DNA from: an uncultured Lachnospiraceae bacterium
GTDB lineage: Bacteria; Bacillota; Clostridia; Lachnospirales; Lachnospiraceae
Assembly: GCA_946406305.1 (NCBI GenBank)
Contig: CAMJKC010000054.1
Location: 1 to 9,883 of the forward strand
Direction of reading: 5' to 3'
DNA length: 9,883 bases
Shown: positions 1 through 6,443 of the stretch, in pieces
Position numbering within the stretch: the first letter of the stretch is position 1
Layout of the letters: each line of letters opens with the position of its first letter
Program-made: the position numbers and the translations under genes
Notes under the pieces: generated by a model
The model's database searches: none
Seen by the model: the letters and a program-made list of their open reading frames with translations, nothing else
What the model was told of the DNA's origin: nothing

Positions 1-78
1 TAGACTAAAATGCATATTTATTTAAAAAACGGAATTTAAAATAAGAATTTACCATTAAAAAGAAAATATATATTTTTC

Positions 79-107
79 TTAATAAATAATAAGAAATGTG
101 ATATAAT
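79..107 (+). promoter_or_regulatory. Extended -10 promoter of the PPC-rel-cmk-ispH-rpsA operon
   Basis: A perfect TATAAT lies at 102-107, preceded by TG at 99-100 with one base between, which is the extended -10 form. The hexamer 17 nt upstream, TTAATA at 79-84, is a poor -35, which fits an extended -10 promoter that needs little -35 contact. Transcription would start near 114 and leave a leader of about 50 nt before the first start codon. The surroundings are extremely AT-rich, so a chance match is possible, but position and strand fit the first gene well. Positions 1-78 hold no gene that I can support. Confidence 0.6.
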
Positions 108-152
108 AAAAAATTAAAATGTTATTTGGTTAATTGTAAAAAAATTTATAAA

Positions 153-161
153 AGAGGAGAG
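153..161 (+). promoter_or_regulatory. Shine-Dalgarno site that sets the first gene's start
   Basis: AGAGGAGAG ends a few bases before the ATG at 165. It favours that ATG over an in-frame TTG at 126, which has no ribosome-binding site and would add 13 residues not expected in the family. Confidence 0.75.
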
Positions 162-164
162 TAT

Positions 165-584
165 ATGGAATATAAAAAATTTGGAAATACTTATATAATG
201 AGGCTTGAAGTGGGTGAAGAGATAATGGAATCTATAAAAAAAATTGCAGAGTGTGAGAAAATAGCACTTGCAGAGGTTAATGGTCTTGGTGCAACTGACG
301 ATGTTACAATAGGTGTTAGGAATCCCAATACCAATCAATATGAACCAACAGAATATAAAGGAAGATTTGAAATAGCAAATATACATGGGAATATAACAAT
401 GTTAAATGGTGAGCCTTTTATTCATATTCACATAGGTTGTGGAAATGAAAAAGGAGAATATAGAGGTGGACATTTACTCAAGTGTATTATAAGTGCCACT
501 GCAGAAATTTTTATAACTACATATGAGGGAGTTGTTGATAGAAAGTTAGATGATAAGATAGGAATTAATGTATTAAAATTTTAG
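165..584 (+). CDS. PPC (DUF296) domain protein, putative DNA-binding
   Basis: This 139-residue protein is a single PPC domain (plants and prokaryotes conserved; DUF296). Family marks are visible: the early GEEI segment near residues 17-20, VNGLGATDD at 38-46, the GEPFIHIHI strand at 82-90 with H87 and H89, and GGHL at 101-104 with H103. These three histidines are the usual metal-site residues. The length suits a one-domain bacterial member; plant relatives join this domain to an AT-hook, which is absent here. The bacterial proteins are often labelled DNA-binding, but their role is poorly known and nothing here identifies a target. It is the first gene after the promoter and ends 3 nt before rel, so the two are almost certainly co-transcribed. 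The family call is secure; the function is open. Confidence 0.88.
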   Translation: MEYKKFGNTYIMRLEVGEEIMESIKKIAECEKIALAEVNGLGATDDVTIGVRNPNTNQYEPTEYKGRFEIANIHGNITMLNGEPFIHIHIGCGNEKGEYRGGHLLKCIISATAEIFITTYEGVVDRKLDDKIGINVLKF

Positions 585-587
585 TAT

Positions 588-2840
588 ATGGAAGATGAAA
601 ATATAGTTACAACTGAACAGAGGAAAGATGTAGTCGATAAACAAACTTTATATAACACGCTGGTAGAAAACATAAAAAGTTATATGCCAGATGCTGATTT
701 TGATTTTTTATATAAAGCATATGTCACTGCTGATAAATTACATAATGGACAAAAGAGAAGGAGTGGAGAAGAATATATTATCCACCCCTTAAATGTTGCC
801 ATTATTTTATCTAAACTACATATGGATTTAGAAACTATAATAGCAGGGTTACTTCATGATACAATAGAAGACACAGGTTATAAATTGGAAGACCTTGAAA
901 AAGATTTTTCTGTTGATATAGGGAAGTTAGTAAGTGGTGTTACAAAACTTACAGAGCTAAGTCTTGTTAATGACAAAGTGGAACAACAAGCAGAGAATTT
1001 AAGACATATGTTTCTCGCCATGTCAAAAGATATAAGAGTTATTATTGTGAAACTCGCAGATAGGTTACATAATTTAAGAACACTTGAATATCAGACGAGA
1101 GAAAAGCAAAAAGAAAAATCTTTAGAGACACTTGAAATATATAGTCCTATAGCAAATAGGCTTGGTATAAGCAGAATTAAAACCGAGATGGATGATTTGT
1201 CCCTTAGGTATTTAAAACCAAAAGAATATAATGAACTTCAAAAGAGTATTAAGGTAAGAAAAGATAGTAGAGAGAAATTTATAAATCATGTAACTACTTT
1301 TGTAAAAGAGAAAATGGATGAAGCGGATATTAAAGTAGAAGTTTATGGCCGTGTTAAAAACTTATTTAGTATTTATAAAAAGATGGTAAATAAGAAAAAA
1401 AGTATAGATGAGATATATGATTTATTTGCAATAAGGATATTAGTAAATGATGTAAAAGATTGTTATGCGGCTCTTGGAATTATACATGAGTATTACACTC
1501 CTATACCAGGAAGATTCAAAGATTATATAGCTATGCCAAAGCCAAACGATTATCGTTCGTTACACACTACTGTTTTTGGAAAAGAGAATATACCTTTTGA
1601 GATACAAATAAGAACTTATGAAATGCATAGAGTTGCAGAATATGGTATAGCGGCACATTGGCTATATAAAGAGAGTGGAGGAAGCAATAAGACAGAAAAT
1701 ATATCAGAGTTAAATCAGATGAATTGGCTTAAAGATATATTGGAAGCGAATAGGGAAGAAAATAATTCAAAAGACTTTCTTGATTTTGTAAAGAGTGACC
1801 TTGATGTATTTACTGAAAAAGTATTTTGCTTTACACCAGAAGGAGATGTTATAACCTTGCCATACGGTTCAACTCCTATAGATTTTGCATATATGATACA
1901 TTCGGCAGTAGGAAATAAAATGGTGGGTGCTAAGGTTAATGAAGTTTTAGTTCCAATAGATTATGTGATTCAAAATGGAGATAGAATAAGCATTATAACT
2001 TCAGGAAATTCAAATGGGCCATCAAGAGATTGGTTAAAAATTGTAAAAAGTGCACAAGCGAGAAGCAAGATACTTCATTGGTTCAAACAAGAAGATAGAG
2101 AAAAAAATATAGCCATAGGCAAAGAGCAAGTTGAGAAGTATATAAAGTTTAAAAAATATAAACAAGAAGACTTGATGAAAGATGAATATATAAAAGAAGC
2201 TTGTAAAAAATATACTTGCAACAATTTGGAAGACTTATATGCTACCATAGGTCATGGTGGATTAAAAGAGAGTCAATTTGTATCAAAACTAAAAGAGCAA
2301 TATGATAAGGACCACATGGAGGAAATAACAGATGAAGAAATAATAAACAGTGCTAAAGATACAAAAGTTGATAGTGAAAATAATGTAAAGAAAGGTGGAA
2401 TAATAGTAAAAGGTGTAAAAGACCTTGCAGTGAGATATGGAAAGTGTTGCAGCCCTGTTCCTGGAGATGAAATAGTGGGTTTCGTGACAAGAGGTAGAGG
2501 GATAACTATACATAGGACAGATTGTCAAAATATGATGAATCTCCCAGAAGTAGAAAAAGGTAGGATTATGCCAGCACAGTGGGAGGAGGATGAAAATAAA
2601 AAGAATTCGTATGATGTTACAATCCGTATAATAAGCAACAATAGAAAAGGCATAATAGTTGATATGACAAAAGTGTTAAATGATAACAATGTTGAAATAA
2701 CAGGACTTGAATCAAGAAGTATAAAAAATGAAAAAGCAATTACCAATATAAAACTTACCATAAAAAATAGAGAAGAATTTGAAGCTATAAAAAATAAAAT
2801 AAAAAATGTTCAAGATGTTTTAGAAATAACAAGAGTATAG
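588..2840 (+). CDS. rel: Bifunctional (p)ppGpp synthetase/hydrolase (RelA/SpoT homologue)
   Basis: This cytoplasmic enzyme makes (p)ppGpp from ATP and GDP/GTP during starvation and also degrades it. The 750 residues show the full long-RSH layout. The HD hydrolase domain has H66, H90-D91 in LLHDTIEDT and D158 in LADRLHN. The synthetase domain spans about 245-355, with D278 and the E338/Q340 pair in FEIQIRT. A TGS domain lies at about 408-470, followed by a helical region, a zinc-finger-type region with C620-C621, H642 and C646, and a C-terminal ACT domain at about 677-750. The synthetase carries RFKD at 309-312, the RXKD signature of bifunctional enzymes, not the EXDD of synthetase-only RelA; with the intact HD residues both activities are expected. 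The ATG lies 3 nt after the previous stop and has no visible Shine-Dalgarno, so translational coupling is likely. cmk follows after 8 nt. The link to cmk-ispH-rpsA is less usual than the family's common neighbours. Confidence 0.97.
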   Translation: MEDENIVTTEQRKDVVDKQTLYNTLVENIKSYMPDADFDFLYKAYVTADKLHNGQKRRSGEEYIIHPLNVAIILSKLHMDLETIIAGLLHDTIEDTGYKLEDLEKDFSVDIGKLVSGVTKLTELSLVNDKVEQQAENLRHMFLAMSKDIRVIIVKLADRLHNLRTLEYQTREKQKEKSLETLEIYSPIANRLGISRIKTEMDDLSLRYLKPKEYNELQKSIKVRKDSREKFINHVTTFVKEKMDEADIKVEVYGRVKNLFSIYKKMVNKKKSIDEIYDLFAIRILVNDVKDCYAALGIIHEYYTPIPGRFKDYIAMPKPNDYRSLHTTVFGKENIPFEIQIRTYEMHRVAEYGIAAHWLYKESGGSNKTENISELNQMNWLKDILEANREENNSKDFLDFVKSDLDVFTEKVFCFTPEGDVITLPYGSTPIDFAYMIHSAVGNKMVGAKVNEVLVPIDYVIQNGDRISIITSGNSNGPSRDWLKIVKSAQARSKILHWFKQEDREKNIAIGKEQVEKYIKFKKYKQEDLMKDEYIKEACKKYTCNNLEDLYATIGHGGLKESQFVSKLKEQYDKDHMEEITDEEIINSAKDTKVDSENNVKKGGIIVKGVKDLAVRYGKCCSPVPGDEIVGFVTRGRGITIHRTDCQNMMNLPEVEKGRIMPAQWEEDENKKNSYDVTIRIISNNRKGIIVDMTKVLNDNNVEITGLESRSIKNEKAITNIKLTIKNREEFEAIKNKIKNVQDVLEITRV

Positions 2841-2848
2841 GAGTTTAT

Positions 2849-3517
2849 ATGAGTTATAAGATAGCAATTGATGGACCATCATCAGCAGGAAAGAGTACAG
2901 TGGCAAAACTTTTGGCAAAAGATTTAGGATATATGTATATTGATACTGGAGCTATGTATAGGGCTTTAGGGTATTATTTAGTAAATAAAAATATATCTTG
3001 TGAAGATGAAGAGAGCATAATAAAAGTACTTGATGATATAGACATTGACATAAAGTATATAGATGAAGAGCAGACAGTTTTTTTGAATGGTGAAAATATA
3101 AATAACAAAATAAGAACTCAAGCTGTAAGTGATGCTGCATCAAAATGTAGCACCATAAAAGAAGTGCGATGTAAGTTGATAGATATTCAGAGAAAATTAG
3201 CGAGTGAGTATAATTGTGTAATGGATGGTAGAGACATAGGCTCTAATGTTTTAAAGGATGCAAATCTTAAAGTGTATTTGACGGCAGATATTGACTGTAG
3301 AGCTAAAAGAAGATATGAAGAAAATATAAATAAAAGAATAAAAACAACACTTGCTGAAACAAAAAAAGACCTTGAAGAGAGAGATTATAGAGATACACAT
3401 AGGGAACACAACCCTCTTATATGTGTCCCTGAAGCCTTATATATAGATAGTAGTGATATGAGTGTGGACCAAGTAGTTGATAAGATAATAGAATATGCGG
3501 ATGGAAAAAAGAGATGA
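2849..3517 (+). CDS. cmk: Cytidylate kinase
   Basis: It phosphorylates CMP and dCMP with ATP, recycling pyrimidine nucleotides for RNA, DNA and lipid synthesis. The 222-residue length is typical of bacterial Cmk. The P-loop GPSSAGKST is at residues 9-17, followed by the nucleoside-binding DTGAMYRA at 32-39. The conserved DGRDIG is at 126-131, and an arginine-rich lid stretch at about 151-185 contains RAKRRYEE and the ERDYRD segment. The start is fixed by AGGAG at 2839-2843, which overlaps the rel stop codon, 5 nt before the ATG. The TGA stop overlaps the ispH start as ATGA. cmk next to a gene for S1 is widespread (Escherichia coli cmk-rpsA; Bacillus subtilis cmk-ypfD); here ispH sits between them, as in many Clostridia. 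Confidence 0.97.
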   Translation: MSYKIAIDGPSSAGKSTVAKLLAKDLGYMYIDTGAMYRALGYYLVNKNISCEDEESIIKVLDDIDIDIKYIDEEQTVFLNGENINNKIRTQAVSDAASKCSTIKEVRCKLIDIQRKLASEYNCVMDGRDIGSNVLKDANLKVYLTADIDCRAKRRYEENINKRIKTTLAETKKDLEERDYRDTHREHNPLICVPEALYIDSSDMSVDQVVDKIIEYADGKKR

Positions 3518-4371
3518 TTGATATAGTGGTAGCAAAAAATGCAGGCTTTTGTTTTGGGGTAAAGAGAGCCATAGACATGTTAGACGATATAGTAAATGAT
3601 AAAAAAATTAAAAAGCCTATATATTCCATAGGGGCGATAATACACAATGATATTGTAATAAAAAAGTATAGCGAAAGAGGAGTTATAATTGTAGATGAGG
3701 AAAAAGCTTTATCTTTAAAAGATAGCACCGTAATTCTTAGGACTCATGGAGTTGAGAAGAGGATACATGAAAAACTTTTAGAAAATAATAATTATATAAT
3801 TGACTTGACTTGTCCTTATGTAAAAAAAATTCACAGATTGGTTTCGCAATATACCGATATGCAATATAAAATTATAATAATAGGTGACAAGAATCATGTT
3901 GAAGTAAAAGGTATAGTTTCATACGGTAAAGATAATATAGCTGTAGTGAACAGTAAGGAAGATATAGAAAAGTTAAAATTTGATAAAAATGAAAAGATAG
4001 TTATAATGTTTCAGACTACAGCAAACATAGAAAAAAGTAAAATTTTAGTTGATATTTTATTAAATTTATTTTATAATTGTAAAAGTGTAATGACTATATG
4101 TGCAGTTACTAGTGATAGGCAAAAAGAAGTCGATATGTTATCAAAAAATGCTGAGGCTGTTATAGTAGTAGGAAGCCAAAACTCTTCTAATACTAAAAAA
4201 TTATATGAGATTTCAAAAAAAAATTGTGATGATACTTATATGATAGAAAGCAAAGAAGATTTTGATAAACTTGATTTAAAAAACATAAAAAGTTTAGTTA
4301 TATGCACTGGTGCTTCTACACCAAAAGAAATAATAGAGGAGATAGTTTTAAATGCAAGAGCAAAGTTTTGA
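3514..4371 (+). CDS. ispH: 4-hydroxy-3-methylbut-2-enyl diphosphate reductase
   Basis: This is the last enzyme of the MEP (non-mevalonate) pathway: it reductively converts HMBPP to IPP and DMAPP with an iron-sulphur cluster. The 285 residues keep the three cluster cysteines: C13 in GFCFGVKRA, C100 in DLTCPYV and C196 in TICAVTSDRQ. Active-site residues are also present: H44, H78 in RTHGV, H128 and E130 in NHVEVKG, the QTT at 167-169, the SQNSSNT segment from 221 and the C-terminal TGASTP at 265-270. The length matches a stand-alone enzyme. The start overlaps the cmk stop as ATGA, suggesting translational coupling. The end overlaps rpsA by 20 nt in another frame. In a number of Clostridia IspH is fused to S1, so this overlap is notable: the stop context TTT TGA is shift-prone and a +1 slip would enter the rpsA frame. 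Confidence 0.97.
   Translation: MIDIVVAKNAGFCFGVKRAIDMLDDIVNDKKIKKPIYSIGAIIHNDIVIKKYSERGVIIVDEEKALSLKDSTVILRTHGVEKRIHEKLLENNNYIIDLTCPYVKKIHRLVSQYTDMQYKIIIIGDKNHVEVKGIVSYGKDNIAVVNSKEDIEKLKFDKNEKIVIMFQTTANIEKSKILVDILLNLFYNCKSVMTICAVTSDRQKEVDMLSKNAEAVIVVGSQNSSNTKKLYEISKKNCDDTYMIESKEDFDKLDLKNIKSLVICTGASTPKEIIEEIVLNARAKF
4335..4342 (+). promoter_or_regulatory. Shine-Dalgarno site of rpsA inside ispH
   Basis: AGAGGAGA lies within the ispH coding sequence, with its GGAG core 10 nt upstream of the rpsA ATG at 4352. A good ribosome-binding site here argues that S1 is started independently, even if some ribosomes could also reach its frame by slipping at the ispH stop. Confidence 0.75.
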
Positions 4372-5485
4372 ACAGATGTTATTGGAATCAATGAAGGAAA
4401 TATACCCTGGAGATATTATTGAAGGTGTAGTTATTAGTGTTTCCGATAGTTTTTTAGTGTTGAACATAGGATACAAAGCAGATGGTATAGTTAAAAGGTC
4501 TGATTTTGTAAATGACCCAACTGTTGATTTAAGAACACTTGTAAATGTAGGTGATTCATTAACTGTAAAAGTTAAAAAATTAAATGACGGAGAGGGACAA
4601 GTAGTTCTATCAAGAAAAGAACTTATCAAAGAAGATGTTGATAAAAAATTGAAAGCAATATATGAAGAAGGCGGCATAAAAAAAGGTAAAGTTATAAGAG
4701 CAAATGATGGAGGTTTAGTTATTGAAGTTGAACCTATGGTTAATGTATTTATGCCTAAGTCTCTTATATCAAATAAAGTTGAAAACGATTTAAACAAGTA
4801 TATAGGACAAGAACTTGAGTTCTATATAACAGAATTTAAACCACAAAAGGGTCGTTGTATAGCCGATAGAAAAAAGATTATTGTAGATGAAGAGAAAAAG
4901 AAAAAAGAAGAAGCTCTTAAAAATATAAAAGCTGATATGGTTATAGAAGGGACAGTTCAAAGCATAGTTGACTATGGTGTTTTTGTTGACTTAGGTGGAG
5001 TTTCTGGTTTACTTCACATAAGTGAAATTGGCTGGGGGAAAATGAAGAATCCAAAAAAACTCTTTAATGTAGGAGATAAGATTAAAGTGTTAGTTAGAGA
5101 AGTTGATGGCGACAAGATATCTCTCACAGCAAAATTCCCAAATGAAAATCCTTGGCTTTTAGCACGAGAACAATATGCAATAGGTAATACTGTAAAAGGG
5201 AAGGTGGCAAGGATGACTGACTATGGTGCATTCATAGCATTGAATGATGATATAGATGGACTTTTACATGTATCAGAGATTAGTTGGAAGAGAGTAAAGA
5301 AACCAAGTGATGTGCTTACCATTGGGCAAGAGATAGAAGTAAAAGTAATTGATTTTAATGAACACGATAAAAAAATATCACTCAGTATGAAGGCCTTAGA
5401 AGAAGCACCAAAAAAAGAAGAAGATGAAGATATAGTGGATGTTGACATTGAGAAGTATAGTGAAAATAATTCAGAGAATGAATAA
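4352..5485 (+). CDS. rpsA: Small ribosomal subunit protein S1, four S1 domains
   Basis: This RNA-binding protein acts at the 30S subunit and helps recruit mRNA in many bacteria. Its 377 residues hold four S1/OB-fold repeats at about 19-89, 108-175, 194-261 and 278-347, then an acidic tail rich in E and D. Repeats 3 and 4 are the most canonical, with DYGVFVDLGG...GLLHISEI and DYGAFIALND...GLLHVSEI. Repeat 2 is diverged, with MPKSLIS where the canonical repeats have LHISEI. Four domains is the Bacillota form, against six in Escherichia coli. The start at 4352 is set by the site at 4335-4342 and lies inside ispH; the next in-frame ATG at 4376 is possible but has no comparable site. rpsA is last in the operon, with a terminator just downstream. 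In Bacillota S1 is often less firmly ribosome-bound, so a wider RNA-binding role is possible. Confidence 0.95.
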   Translation: MQEQSFEQMLLESMKEIYPGDIIEGVVISVSDSFLVLNIGYKADGIVKRSDFVNDPTVDLRTLVNVGDSLTVKVKKLNDGEGQVVLSRKELIKEDVDKKLKAIYEEGGIKKGKVIRANDGGLVIEVEPMVNVFMPKSLISNKVENDLNKYIGQELEFYITEFKPQKGRCIADRKKIIVDEEKKKKEEALKNIKADMVIEGTVQSIVDYGVFVDLGGVSGLLHISEIGWGKMKNPKKLFNVGDKIKVLVREVDGDKISLTAKFPNENPWLLAREQYAIGNTVKGKVARMTDYGAFIALNDDIDGLLHVSEISWKRVKKPSDVLTIGQEIEVKVIDFNEHDKKISLSMKALEEAPKKEEDEDIVDVDIEKYSENNSENE

Positions 5486-5508
5486 ATTAAATAGAATAAT
5501 TACAAATA

Positions 5509-5535
5509 AAAAACAGCAATTTGCTGTTTTTATTT
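5509..5535 (+). terminator. Intrinsic terminator after rpsA
   Basis: A 9-bp inverted repeat (5509-5517 with 5523-5531) encloses a 5-nt loop. The stem contains CAGC/GCTG flanked by A:T pairs, and its 3' arm merges into a T-rich run ending at 5535. The A-tract on the 5' side means it could also work for transcription from the other direction. It begins about 24 nt after the rpsA stop and lies only 16 nt before the maf start codon, so it sits in the maf leader. Confidence 0.85.
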
Positions 5536-5547
5536 ATAGTGACGGAT

Positions 5548-6186
5548 ATGAAGAAAATAATACTTGCAAGTAACTCTTTTAGGAGAAGAGAAATTTTATC
5601 AAAACTTGGATATAAATTTGATGTTGAAGTTCCTGATATAGAAGAAGATTTTAGTTATGACCTCCCTGCAATAGAAGTAATAAAAAAAATTTCGTATGAA
5701 AAAGCAAAAAAGGTTTTAGAAAATAATACTTCTTCTATAGTCATAGCAGGGGACACGGCAGTAGTTTTAGATGGCGTCATAATGGGCAAACCTGAGAGAG
5801 ATTTAGAAAAAAAATATGGCAGTTCAAATTTGTATAAACTATTGTTAAAAGATGAAAAGGTATTTAGAGAAGCAAAAGACCTTGCATATAAAATGTTAAA
5901 AAAGATGTCAGGTAGAACTCACGAAGTAATAACAGGTATTTGTATAATGAGTAGCAAAAAAGTATATTTAGATGCTACTGTTTCAAAAGTGACTTTTTCA
6001 GAACTTACTGATAAAGAGATAAATGACTATATAGATGAAAGAGAGCCATTTGGAAAGGCGGGAGGGTATGCCCTCCAAGAAAATGCAGGAAAATTTGTGA
6101 AGCACATTGATGGAGACTTTTTCAGTATAGTAGGTTTTCCACTCAATTTAGTTTATCAAGAATTAAAAAACATAAATGAGTATTAA
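5548..6186 (+). CDS. maf: Maf-family nucleotide pyrophosphatase (YhdE-like) with an insertion
   Basis: Maf proteins hydrolyse (d)NTPs such as dTTP, UTP or modified pyrimidine triphosphates to monophosphates and are linked to house-cleaning and division control. The 212 residues show ILASNS...RRREIL at 5-16, IAGDT with D69, SGRTHEVITG at 121-130, EPFGKAGGYALQ at 166-177 and FSIVGFPL at 192-199. The chosen ATG matches the family's usual N-terminus (MKKIILAS). In-frame TTG 5521 lies inside the terminator and GTG 5539 has no ribosome-binding site. The site before 5548 is also weak. Odd feature: between GKP (80-82) and the YKML helix (114-117) there are about 24 more residues than usual, charged and lysine-rich, which explains the extra length. 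The TAA stop is part of a motif repeated in the downstream array. Substrate preference cannot be read from sequence. Confidence 0.92.
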   Translation: MKKIILASNSFRRREILSKLGYKFDVEVPDIEEDFSYDLPAIEVIKKISYEKAKKVLENNTSSIVIAGDTAVVLDGVIMGKPERDLEKKYGSSNLYKLLLKDEKVFREAKDLAYKMLKKMSGRTHEVITGICIMSSKKVYLDATVSKVTFSELTDKEINDYIDEREPFGKAGGYALQENAGKFVKHIDGDFFSIVGFPLNLVYQELKNINEY

Positions 6187-6293
6187 AGCCGCCCGTAGGG
6201 GCGAGCACTGCGAGCCCAGATTGAGCAGTCATCTGTAGGGGCAAGCACTGCGAGCCCAGATTGAGCAGTCGTCCGTAGTGGTGAGCAAGTATT

Positions 6294-6390
6294 CGTAGGG
6301 GCGAGCATTGCGAGACAAGTTGCAACGAATCGGGCAAGTCAATACTATTTATTAAAGCCGCTCGTAGGGGCGAGCATTGCGAGCCCAAAG
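6294..6390. repeat. 97-bp direct repeat, copy 1
   Basis: This block contains two cores (6294 and 6363) joined by a tail with GTTGCAAC and the TATTAAAGCCG motif. It matches 6444-6540 at every position but one (6326 C against 6476 T), with an offset of exactly 150 bp. Such near-identity points to a recent tandem duplication inside the array. Confidence 0.95.
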
Positions 6391-6443
6391 TGATATGCCA
6401 TCCGTAGGGGTGATAGGTAGCGAGCCCAAAGTGATATGCCGCT

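Noticed and set aside
60..80. Weak hairpin (AAGAAAA with TTTTCTT) as a terminator of an upstream operon.
   Set aside because: Seven pairs with a single G:C, a 7-nt AT loop and no T-run after it; expected by chance in such AT-rich sequence.
107..114. Riboswitch or T-box in the 50-nt leader of the first operon.
   Set aside because: The leader is too short and AT-rich and shows no conserved structure that I can recognise.
126..164. Longer N-terminus for the PPC protein from TTG 126.
   Set aside because: No ribosome-binding site before it; a strong one precedes ATG 165, and the extra residues do not fit the family.
4348..4797. Minus-strand open frame opposite rpsA, and similar ones opposite rel, cmk, ispH and trhP.
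   Set aside because: They lie wholly opposite well-supported genes and have compositions typical of antisense translation of AT-rich, lysine-rich genes.
5521..5547. Longer Maf N-terminus from TTG 5521.
   Set aside because: The codon lies in the terminator stem, and the extra residues are not part of the family; ATG 5548 gives the usual start.
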